From DTFZ01 sp050260375 (GTDB lineage: Bacteria; Bacillota; Clostridia; Christensenellales; SZUA-584): 64,000 nt of DNA. The notes below the pieces were generated by a model. That model was not told the DNA's origin. It saw only the letters and a program-made list of their open reading frames with translations, and made no database searches. Position numbers and translations under genes: made by a program. This document shows positions 33,373 to 40,426 of the stretch, piece after piece. The stretch lies in the NCBI GenBank assembly GCA_050260375.1, contig JBLNCA010000030.1, positions 1 through 64,000 on the forward strand, in the 5' to 3' direction. The stretch's first letter is position 1. The number at the start of each line of letters is the position of its first letter.

Positions 33373-34743
33373 TTATTTCATATCGTACTTTGCCGGGTCG
33401 AGCTTCTCGCACTGCGGTATCATTTTTTCCGCCAGTGTTTCGGCGTCGCCAGGCAGCGCGGCCACATCCTCGCTAAGCCTTTCAAGCCATAATATTTCCT
33501 TGCCGTCTAGCTTAAGCTCTCCTTCTTTATTCGCTTCCTTTATTTTTTCGAGCGCAAGTTCGGCCGCTTTTCTCGTCATTTCGTAATATCCTTCTTCCTT
33601 CACTATCTCTTTGGATATATCGAACACTACGTCCGGCCGCAGCACGTACGCCTGAGGGTCAAGGCTGCTGTCCGAATCCGCGAGTATATCGCGCATCAGC
33701 AGCGACGCTCCGCGCTGTGAAGCCGTGTTCATCAGCCGGCAGTCGTACGCAAGCTGTTCGAACGAAACAACGGGCGCCATGCCTCCCAGCAGCTTTATGT
33801 TCTGCACCGACTCGTTGCTCCACAAATCGGCAAGGCAGGCAGCCACGTTGCCCACCGGGCTTAGGTGCGCGCACGCGCTGGTGCGACCTTCCATCGCTAT
33901 CGGTATGCCGGCAATGGCCTTTAAATACACGCCTTCATACCCACAGTCCTTGTGCGGACCCTTTGCTCCGTATTCTATTGCCACGAGGCTTCTTACCGCG
34001 GACATTACGCGCACTACGGCGGCAAACACTTTGGGGATGTAGTTCCTGTCCGCAAGCACCATCGCGGTGTTCGCAAAGCCGCACGCCGTGTCTCCTGCGG
34101 ATATCGTACCCGTTTTATCCGCAATATCCGTTATCGCTTTCCAGACCTTCGCCATGTCAGCGCAGCCCAATACCGACAGCGCGAATACGGACTTTGCAAT
34201 ATCGCAATACATGATCGCCTCGTCATGCACCTCTTTCCCTCCGACGGACTCTATCGAGAGCAAGTCGGCGCCAGCCCGGGCACAGCTTTCGAAAGTCTCC
34301 ATAATGCTGTCCCAGTGCCTGCCGCGCCACATGTGCATAAGGCTCTCACCCTCGCGTATGTCGTTGGGCGTTATGCGCACCGCTCCTTTTATGCCGTACT
34401 TTTCCGCATATTCCTTTATAGTCTCGACGACCGTACTGCATACGTCCGTGCCCCAACGGGGATTGAACGTCATAGGAGGCAGCGTTTCCACCTCTGCAAC
34501 GAAGCCCGGCACGCTAAGATCCCGCGCCCTCTCGCATATGCCGGTTAATATCTCTTTATAGTTGTTAATAACTTCGCCCATAGTGCTCTCGTCTATAGTC
34601 ATCGCCGGGAGCGTGAAGTTTATCTCGGGGTACAGCGTCCCTCCCCCTATCGTCATACCGTTCTTCAGATGTACGGGGTGCAGCGCTTTTGCGTAGATAA
34701 AATCGTCAAGATTTTTATAAGCCGCAGCGTTAAAACTTGGCAT
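33373..34743 (-). CDS. mtaB: Methanol:corrinoid methyltransferase MtaB
   Basis: 456 residues, matching the 460-residue MtaB of methanogens over its length. The zinc ligands are preserved: E165 in LLSIESVGGKEVHDE, C221 in ISAGDTACGFANTAM and C267 in GPHKDCGYE. Further family blocks are TSACAHLSPVGN, DLWSNESVQ and LAYDCRLMNTA. MtaB moves the methyl group of methanol to a corrinoid protein MtaC. Neither MtaC nor MtaA lies nearby: the neighbours are MalY (convergent) and metA. It may use partners encoded elsewhere or another methyl donor. Confidence 0.9.
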   Translation of the reverse strand: MPSFNAAAYKNLDDFIYAKALHPVHLKNGMTIGGGTLYPEINFTLPAMTIDESTMGEVINNYKEILTGICERARDLSVPGFVAEVETLPPMTFNPRWGTDVCSTVVETIKEYAEKYGIKGAVRITPNDIREGESLMHMWRGRHWDSIMETFESCARAGADLLSIESVGGKEVHDEAIMYCDIAKSVFALSVLGCADMAKVWKAITDIADKTGTISAGDTACGFANTAMVLADRNYIPKVFAAVVRVMSAVRSLVAIEYGAKGPHKDCGYEGVYLKAIAGIPIAMEGRTSACAHLSPVGNVAACLADLWSNESVQNIKLLGGMAPVVSFEQLAYDCRLMNTASQRGASLLMRDILADSDSSLDPQAYVLRPDVVFDISKEIVKEEGYYEMTRKAAELALEKIKEANKEGELKLDGKEILWLERLSEDVAALPGDAETLAEKMIPQCEKLDPAKYDMK

Positions 34744-34871
34744 ACCGTTTCTCCCTTCACCGTTTTTAAACCAGCATAAAGCACCTGCGCGCTTATTTCC
34801 TGTAATATCTTTTGAAAAATATCAGAATTCTCTACTATGCCTATAGGTTTTATACTTCATCGCATTATTCA

Positions 34872-34913
34872 TTTACACCCCATCAAGCCCCACGGCTTGC
34901 TGGGGACCCCGTA
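34872..34913. repeat. Palindromic repeat unit (42-bp family)
   Basis: TTTACACCCCATCAAGCC-CCAC-GGCTTGCTGGGGACCCCG; stem AAGCC/GGCTT plus CCCC/GGGG. Placed between mtaB and the metA terminator. Confidence 0.85.
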
Positions 34914-34946
34914 TAAAAACAGCGGCAGCCATGAATTGGCCGCCGC
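34914..34946 (-). terminator. metA operon terminator
   Basis: On the minus strand GCGGCGGCC-AATTCAT-GGCTGCCGC followed by TGTTTTTA, about 42 nt after the metA stop. Confidence 0.85.
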
Positions 34947-34964
34947 AATACCCGCGTTTTTAAA

Positions 34965-34980
34965 TTTACACCCCAAAAGC
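34965..34980. repeat. Half unit of the 42-bp palindromic family
   Basis: TTTACACCCCAAAAGCTG directly behind the metA stop: the left arm only, the right arm is missing. Confidence 0.55.
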
Positions 34981-34988
34981 TGCCGATA

Positions 34989-35903
34989 TTAAATCTTCTC
35001 CAGCGCGTAAGGCGTCTCCTGATATACATAATAGTTGAGCCAGTTAGCGAACAGCAGGTTAGCATGGCTTCTCCACGTAACCATAGGCTGCCGCGTCGGG
35101 TCGTCATTCGGATAGTAGTTTTTAGGCAGCGCCATTTTCATGCCTTTTTTGATATCGCGCTCGTACTCCCGCTGCAGCGCAAACTGGTCATATTCGGGAT
35201 GCCCCATCACGAATATCTGCCTCCCGTTCATCGCGGAAACTATGTATATGCCAGATTCGTCCGACTCGGACAGTATCTCAAGGCGCTTATCCTTTTGTAT
35301 ATCCTCGTGCCTTACTTCGGTATGGCGCGAATGGGGCACGTAATATACGTCGTCAAACCCGCGCAGCAGCTTTATGTTGTCGCCTTTGAGCGTATGCGCG
35401 AACACTCCGAATTTCTTCTCAGGCAGAGGATACTTCGGTATTCCGTAATGATAGTTAAGCCCCGCCTGCGCTCCCCAGCAGATATGGAACGTGGAGAACA
35501 CGTGCGTTTTGCTCCATTCCATTATTTCGGTGAGCTCGTCCCAATAGTCCACTTCGGTAAAATCCAGCGTTTCCACGGGCGCGCCCGTGATAATGAGCCC
35601 GTCGAATTTGCGGTCCTTTATATCGCCAAAAGTTTTGTAGAACGCGTCTAAGTGTTCGGCCGACGTGTTTGTAGACGTATGCGTCGCCGTTTTAAGCAGC
35701 ACGATGTCCACCTGCAGCGGCGTATTACCTATATGGCGTAAAAGCTGCGTTTCAGCCATTATCTTATCCGGCATTATGTTAAGTATTGCTATCTCGAGCG
35801 GGCGTATGTCCTGATGCAGCGCGCGTTCGTCCGTCATTACGAAAATATTCTCCTTGCTCAGCACGCTGTATGCAGGCAGGCTTTCGGGTATCTTTATTGG
35901 CAT
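34989..35903 (-). CDS. metA: Homoserine O-acetyltransferase (MetA)
   Basis: 304 residues, MetA family. Catalytic C142 in FHICWGAQAGL, H235 and E237 in MGHPEYD. Residue 111 is Glu (TGAPVETLDF), the residue that makes Bacillus-type MetA use acetyl-CoA; succinyl-specific MetA has Gly there. It would thus produce O-acetylhomoserine, the substrate of MetY at 22.7 kb. The gene lies 44 nt behind an Rrf2 gene with no terminator between, so it appears to be the last gene of the nifS-nifU operon. Confidence 0.94.
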   Translation of the reverse strand: MPIKIPESLPAYSVLSKENIFVMTDERALHQDIRPLEIAILNIMPDKIMAETQLLRHIGNTPLQVDIVLLKTATHTSTNTSAEHLDAFYKTFGDIKDRKFDGLIITGAPVETLDFTEVDYWDELTEIMEWSKTHVFSTFHICWGAQAGLNYHYGIPKYPLPEKKFGVFAHTLKGDNIKLLRGFDDVYYVPHSRHTEVRHEDIQKDKRLEILSESDESGIYIVSAMNGRQIFVMGHPEYDQFALQREYERDIKKGMKMALPKNYYPNDDPTRQPMVTWRSHANLLFANWLNYYVYQETPYALEKI

Positions 35904-35947
35904 ATCAGTTCATCCTTTCAAGCAATCACGTTGTTTTTACGCTTTAT

Positions 35948-36361
35948 CTATGCTTCACACTTGTTGTCGATAAGGTCCTGAAGCGACATGGAATCGAGCA
36001 CATCGTATATGCGGCCGGATACCACGTCCCATACGTTTTCTTTGATGCAGCGGCAAAGGCTCTCCGCATTACTGTCGCCGGCTTCCTCTTCAACAATGGA
36101 GAGGTCGCCTTCAAGCACCTTGAGTATCTCGCTCAACCGTATCTCGGCGGCAGGCCGGGCAAGTATGTACCCTCCGCCCGTACCCTGCAGCGAGCGGACA
36201 AGACCCGCCCGCCTTAAAGACGAAAACACCAACTCCAGGTATTTTAACGGTATGTTTTGTCTCTCGGCGATGCTTGCGACGGATACCGGTTTATCTTTAA
36301 GGTTCAACGCAAGGTCGGCAAGCGCCTTTAAGCCATATTCGCTGCCCGCGGAAAGCTTCAT
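35948..36361 (-). CDS. Rrf2-family regulator in the nifS-nifU-metA operon
   Basis: 137 residues. Winged HTH (MKLSAGSEYGLKALADLA; IPLKYLELVFSSLRRAGLVRSLQGTGGGY). Cysteines are C103 and C105 (LCRC) and C135, which is not the usual three-Cys IscR pattern, so cluster binding is uncertain. The start overlaps the nifU stop (ATGA), as in isc operons where IscR is co-encoded with IscS and IscU. Probably an autoregulator of the operon. Confidence 0.87.
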   Translation of the reverse strand: MKLSAGSEYGLKALADLALNLKDKPVSVASIAERQNIPLKYLELVFSSLRRAGLVRSLQGTGGGYILARPAAEIRLSEILKVLEGDLSIVEEEAGDSNAESLCRCIKENVWDVVSGRIYDVLDSMSLQDLIDNKCEA

Positions 36362-36729
36362 TTTTTCTGGTTTTCCCTGTAGTTTTCTATTGCGCTTTTT
36401 ATCGCTTCCTCGGCGAGCACCGAGCAGTGTATCTTTATAGGCGGCAGCCCGTCCAGCGCTTCAACGACGTCCGAGTTCTTAAGCGCCAGCGCCTCCTCAA
36501 TAGTCTTGCCCTTTATCATATCCGTCGCAACGCTGCTCGACGCTATCGCGGCGCAGCATCCGAACGTTTTAAACGAAGCGTCCTTTATCACGTCGTCTTC
36601 AATCCTCAAATACATTCGCATTATATCGCCGCACTGAGCGTTGCCCACTTCGCCTATCGCGTTTGCGTCTTTTAGCTCCCCTACGTTGTGCGGGGAAGCA
36701 AAATGCTCCATTACTTTTTCACTATACAT
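36358..36729 (-). CDS. nifU: Fe-S cluster scaffold NifU/IscU
   Basis: 123 residues, the N-terminal scaffold domain only. Cluster ligands C33 (AQCGD, with the conserved Asp35), C58/C59 (FGCCAA) and C102 (IHCSVLAEEAI) are in place. The length matches Clostridial NifU-like scaffolds. It receives sulfur from NifS, encoded just upstream with 8 nt overlap. Confidence 0.93.
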   Translation of the reverse strand: MYSEKVMEHFASPHNVGELKDANAIGEVGNAQCGDIMRMYLRIEDDVIKDASFKTFGCCAAIASSSVATDMIKGKTIEEALALKNSDVVEALDGLPPIKIHCSVLAEEAIKSAIENYRENQKK

Positions 36730-37909
36730 TGCATACTCCTTTCGTCTGATACAACGGCGACATCTCCCTTAAGTCCTTAACGACGCTTTTTAATGCGTCC
36801 ACCGTGTAATCTATGTCCTCTTTTGTCGTGCGTTTGCCAAGCGTTATCCGGTACGAGCCGTGCGCCGTCTCGTGTTTTAAGCCTATCGCAAGCAGCACGT
36901 GCGACGGCTCGAGCGACGCGGACGAACAGGCCGAGCCTGTGGAAGCCGCGACGCCCAATGCGTTCATACGCATAAGCAGCGACTCTCCTTCAATATAATC
37001 AAAGCTGAAGTTCGCGTTATTGGGCAGCCTTTTTGTAGCGTGGCCGTTGAGTCGCACGCCGTCTATCTCGCTCAGAACCCTGTTTATAAGATGGTCGCGC
37101 AAAGCCGTAAGCCTCGCTGCCTCTTCCGGCATCTCGGCTGCTGCAAGCTCGAGCGCCGTCGCCATGCCGACTATCCCCGGCACGTTTTCGGTGCCCGCGC
37201 GTTTGCCGCGCTCCTGCGCTCCTCCCGCCTGAAACGATTGCACGCGCGTTCCCTTTCGTATGAACAATCCTCCTACGCCCTTGGGCCCGTAAAACTTGTG
37301 CGAGGAGAACGACATCATGTCGATAGTATCGAGCTTGTCCAGAGCTATATCCACCGCGCCCGCAGCCTGCACCGCATCTACGTGGAAATACGCCTTTGAG
37401 TTCTCTTTTACTATTTTGCCTATCTCCTCAACAGGCTCTATCGTGCCTATCTCGTTGTTGGCAAACATTACGCTCACGAGCGTAGTCTCGGGCGTAAGGC
37501 TTGATTTTAACTGATTAAGATCAACAATGCCGTCTTCGTCCACATCGAGCCACGTTACGTTAAAGCCGTTCTCGGCAAGCCTTTTAAACGCATTAGCCAC
37601 TGCCGGGTGTTCTATACGCGTAGTTATAACGTGGTTGCCCTTCTTTTTATTTGCGTATGCCGCGCCGATTACGGCCCAGTTATCCGACTCCGTACCGCCG
37701 GATGTAAAGTATATCTCTTCGGGCAATGCGCGAAAAACGTGCGCTATTTTTGCGCGCGCGTCGTCCACCGCGCTTTTTGCCTTCCTGCCGAAATTGTGCA
37801 GGCTGGAAGGGTTGCCGTATATTTCGCTCATATACGGAACCATCGCTTCAAACGCTTCCTGTCTTAAAAATGTAGTTGCCGCATAATCCAAATATATTTC
37901 TTTTTTCAT
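36722..37909 (-). CDS. nifS: Cysteine desulfurase NifS
   Basis: 395 residues, group I cysteine desulfurase. PLP lysine K205 in SFSSHKFYGPKG, catalytic C328 on the long loop STGSACSSASLEPSHVL, and ETTLVSVMFANNEIGTIEP. It removes sulfur from cysteine for cluster assembly on NifU. First gene of nifS-nifU-rrf2-metA, with a promoter that overlaps the divergent promoter of another Rrf2 gene. Confidence 0.94.
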   Translation of the reverse strand: MKKEIYLDYAATTFLRQEAFEAMVPYMSEIYGNPSSLHNFGRKAKSAVDDARAKIAHVFRALPEEIYFTSGGTESDNWAVIGAAYANKKKGNHVITTRIEHPAVANAFKRLAENGFNVTWLDVDEDGIVDLNQLKSSLTPETTLVSVMFANNEIGTIEPVEEIGKIVKENSKAYFHVDAVQAAGAVDIALDKLDTIDMMSFSSHKFYGPKGVGGLFIRKGTRVQSFQAGGAQERGKRAGTENVPGIVGMATALELAAAEMPEEAARLTALRDHLINRVLSEIDGVRLNGHATKRLPNNANFSFDYIEGESLLMRMNALGVAASTGSACSSASLEPSHVLLAIGLKHETAHGSYRITLGKRTTKEDIDYTVDALKSVVKDLREMSPLYQTKGVCNV

Positions 37910-37940
37910 TGCACTACTTCCTTAAATATCATTATTCCTA

Positions 37941-37969
37941 TTGAATAACTATGATTTCACTGCTATAAT
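37941..37969 (+). promoter_or_regulatory. Promoter of the Rrf2-cysE operon
   Basis: TTGAAT (37941-37946), 17-nt spacer, TATAAT (37964-37969). Its -10 box overlaps the -10 of the divergent nifS promoter. Confidence 0.7.
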
Positions 37970-37993
37970 ATATTCATATTAAAGGTTTGTCAA
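37965..37993 (-). promoter_or_regulatory. nifS operon promoter
   Basis: On the minus strand TTGACA (37993-37988), 17-nt spacer, TATTAT (37970-37965). Extended context GGCTATTGACAA. Shares five base pairs of -10 with the divergent promoter. Confidence 0.75.
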
Positions 37994-38020
37994 TAGCCTT
38001 AAAAAAATATACGGAGAAAT

Positions 38021-38449
38021 ATGAAAATATCGAAGAACGGACAATATGCTCTATTGAGCGTCTGCGACCTTGCAATGCAGCATAGCCATTCAAGCATAGC
38101 GGATATAGCGGAGCGCCACGGAATAAACAAGGGTTATCTTAGCCAGATAATTTTGAGTTTAAAAAAGGCGGAAGTCGTCGCCAGCGTTCGGGGAAAAGGC
38201 GGCGGCTACCGCTTAGGCAAGTCCCCGTCGCTGTTAACCGCCGGCGAAGTCATAAGAGCGGCGGAAGGGGAGCTTAAGCCTACGCAATGCAGCGCTAATG
38301 GCGCTCATATCAGCTGCGCTGCATACGGCTCATGCGTAACCCGCGCATTGTGGCAGAGAATTTCAAAGGAGATAAACGATACACTCGACAGCATAACTAT
38401 AGCGGATATCACAGAGATTTATAAGAGAGGAAAATCGCCATGCAGCTGA
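38021..38449 (+). CDS. Rrf2-family regulator with three-cysteine motif, upstream of cysE
   Basis: 142 residues. Winged HTH (MKISKNGQYALLSVCDLA; INKGYLSQIILSLKKAEVVASVRGKGGGY) and C90, C99, C105 (CX8CX5C), the spacing of cluster-binding Rrf2 proteins such as NsrR and IscR. It overlaps the cysE start by 10 nt and is divergent from nifS. Likely links Fe-S or redox state to cysteine supply (inference). Confidence 0.88.
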   Translation: MKISKNGQYALLSVCDLAMQHSHSSIADIAERHGINKGYLSQIILSLKKAEVVASVRGKGGGYRLGKSPSLLTAGEVIRAAEGELKPTQCSANGAHISCAAYGSCVTRALWQRISKEINDTLDSITIADITEIYKRGKSPCS

Positions 38450-39360
38450 ACTACTGGTTAACCCAAAATTCAAAAGAGATTTCCGCGGTGCTTGCCAAAA
38501 CAAATAAAAACAGCCTCCTTGGCGGCAATGTATTGAACAACGCCACAAGGGCGAAAGTACTGAGCATGCTTAAAGAGCTGCGTTCGCTTATACTTCCGGG
38601 CGTTTACGAGCGCGAGCCCTTAAACAAGGCCGTTCTCGAATCGGTTATTGAAGACAGGCTGAAAGCCGCCGCCGTTAACTTATCCGGTATTATTGAGAGC
38701 ATTTTTGAGCATGAATGCGAAGAAAAAAGCGAATGCGCCGAAAAAGCGGAGCATATCACGATAAAGATACTCGAAGGGCTGCCCGAAATAAGGGCCTTGC
38801 TGGACGCCGATATTTTGGCCGCTTACGAAGGAGACCCCGCCGCAAAATCGTTTGAAGAGATAATATTGAGCTACCCTTCGCTGGAAGCGGTAAGCATATA
38901 CCGTATCGCGCACCTTTTCGCAAGCTTAGGCGTACCGTTGATTCCGCGCATAATGACGGAATACGCCCACAAAAACACCGGCATCGACATACACCCCAAT
39001 GCGAAAATAGGCAAAAGCTTTTTTATAGACCACGGAACGGGCGTCGTTATAGGGGAAACGTGCACCATAGGCGATAATGTGAAATTGTATCAGGGCGTTA
39101 CGCTGGGCGCAAAGAGCTTTCCGCTCGACGAGCACGGCAATCCTATAAAAGGGATAAAGCGGCACCCCGATATCGAAGATAACGTTATTGTCTACTCGGG
39201 CGCTACGATATTGGGCAACATAAGGATAGGACATCATTCCGTTATCGGCGGCAACGTGTGGCTTACGCAATCCGTTCCTCCATATTCAACCGTATTCAAC
39301 GAACAGCCGTCGCCTTTCATAAGGCAGGCGGATTTTAACGCATCGGACTATGTAATATAA
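38440..39360 (+). CDS. cysE: Serine O-acetyltransferase (CysE/EpsC type)
   Basis: 306 residues. An alpha-helical N-terminal domain of about 180 residues precedes the left-handed hexapeptide beta-helix: GIDIHPNAKIGKSFFIDHGTG, VVIGETCTIGDNVKLYQGVTLGAKSF and HPDIEDNVIVYSGATILGNI, split motifs of SAT. Its C-terminus is ASDYVI. A final isoleucine is what SAT uses to dock into CysK in the cysteine synthase complex. It acetylates serine to O-acetylserine for CysK. Length is near the EpsC-type enzymes of anaerobes. Confidence 0.94.
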   Translation: MQLNYWLTQNSKEISAVLAKTNKNSLLGGNVLNNATRAKVLSMLKELRSLILPGVYEREPLNKAVLESVIEDRLKAAAVNLSGIIESIFEHECEEKSECAEKAEHITIKILEGLPEIRALLDADILAAYEGDPAAKSFEEIILSYPSLEAVSIYRIAHLFASLGVPLIPRIMTEYAHKNTGIDIHPNAKIGKSFFIDHGTGVVIGETCTIGDNVKLYQGVTLGAKSFPLDEHGNPIKGIKRHPDIEDNVIVYSGATILGNIRIGHHSVIGGNVWLTQSVPPYSTVFNEQPSPFIRQADFNASDYVI

Positions 39361-39387
39361 AAAATCAATAACAAAGGAAGAAAACAG

Positions 39388-40413
39388 TTGAATCAAAAGA
39401 TTTACCGGGCATTGATTGCGTGCCTGCGCGACCAGCCCGCAGTTTTGGCCGTACAGCTAGGCGGCACGCAAGGCAAGCGGGAGGAAATTAAAAAGCAGTT
39501 GTACTGCGGGCCGCAATTTGACGTTGCCGCGAAAGACGCGCTCGAGCGGGGCATACCGGTATTTAAGAGCGGTAACGATAGTAATATGCTGTATGAGCCT
39601 TTTTACCCGAAAGAGCGACTTATCATTTTAGGCGGAGGCCATATAGCTCTCCCGCTGACGGACTTCGCAAAAAAGACAGGGTTTTCAGTGACGGTTTCGG
39701 ACGACCGCCCGACTTTCGCGAATGCCGCCCGATTCCCTTTTGCGGACGTAGTGTTATGCGAGGCTTTCGATAAAGCCATCGAAAAGCTTAAAATCACAGG
39801 CAGCGACTATGTTGTGATAATAACGCGCGGCCATAAGCACGACGCCTTATGCCTAGAACAGATACTGAAAGGCCCCGAGCCTGCGTATATAGGCATGATA
39901 GGCTCGCGCAGGCGAGTCGCAGCGGTTAAAGAATTGCTCATCGAAAATGGCTGCGATGCCGAAAAGCTTTCGCGGGTGCATTCCCCCATAGGTATTGATA
40001 TCGGCGCCGTAACGCCGGAAGAAATAGCGATATCGATAACTGCTGAGCTTATCGCCTGCAAGCGGCAAAGAAACGATAAGCCGGGCGATGTTTACAAAGG
40101 CTCCGATGCGGACTACAAGCTGCTTCGCGTGCTTGCGGAAGAAGACGACGTGCCAAAAGCAATAGTCACCGTAATATCAGCTAAAGGTTCCGTGCCTCGG
40201 GGCGCGGGAGCCAAGATGATAGTATATCCTTATAAAGAGACGCTCGGCAGCATCGGCGGAGGCTGCAGCGAGGCCGCGGTGATTGATATCGCAAGGCAGA
40301 TAATAGGAACGGGCCGTTACCGCCTGCATACCGTCGACCTTACCGCGGAAGTTGCCGAAGAGGAAGGCATGGTCTGCGGAGGCACTATGCAGGTGCTAAT
40401 TGAAGACTATTAA
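39388..40413 (+). CDS. XdhC family protein with reversed domain order
   Basis: 341 residues, TTG start (39388) with AAAGGAAG upstream. The Rossmann XdhC_C-type domain is first (about 70-225: LIILGGGHIALPLTDFAKKTGF, VSDDRPTFANAARFP, GMIGSRRR). The CoxI/XdhC N-type domain is last (about 245-341: VTVISAKGSVPRGAGAKMIV, GSIGGGCSEAAVIDIA, CGGTMQVLIEDY). In XdhC the order is normally the other way round. XdhC proteins hold and sulfurate molybdenum cofactor for xanthine dehydrogenase-type enzymes. None of those enzymes lies in the window, but a Mo-cofactor operon sits 6 kb away. Confidence 0.83.
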   Translation: MNQKIYRALIACLRDQPAVLAVQLGGTQGKREEIKKQLYCGPQFDVAAKDALERGIPVFKSGNDSNMLYEPFYPKERLIILGGGHIALPLTDFAKKTGFSVTVSDDRPTFANAARFPFADVVLCEAFDKAIEKLKITGSDYVVIITRGHKHDALCLEQILKGPEPAYIGMIGSRRRVAAVKELLIENGCDAEKLSRVHSPIGIDIGAVTPEEIAISITAELIACKRQRNDKPGDVYKGSDADYKLLRVLAEEDDVPKAIVTVISAKGSVPRGAGAKMIVYPYKETLGSIGGGCSEAAVIDIARQIIGTGRYRLHTVDLTAEVAEEEGMVCGGTMQVLIEDY

Positions 40414-40426
40414 TAGCTTCCAACGC

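Noticed and set aside
33717..34561. Long open frames opposite mtaB
   Set aside because: They are shadows of a conserved zinc methyltransferase on the other strand, with Ser/Arg/Cys-rich compositions.
34744..34870. Riboswitch or T-box in front of mtaB or the methionine genes
   Set aside because: No conserved T-box (AGGGTGGNACCGCG) or SAM riboswitch core was found upstream of any sulfur gene.
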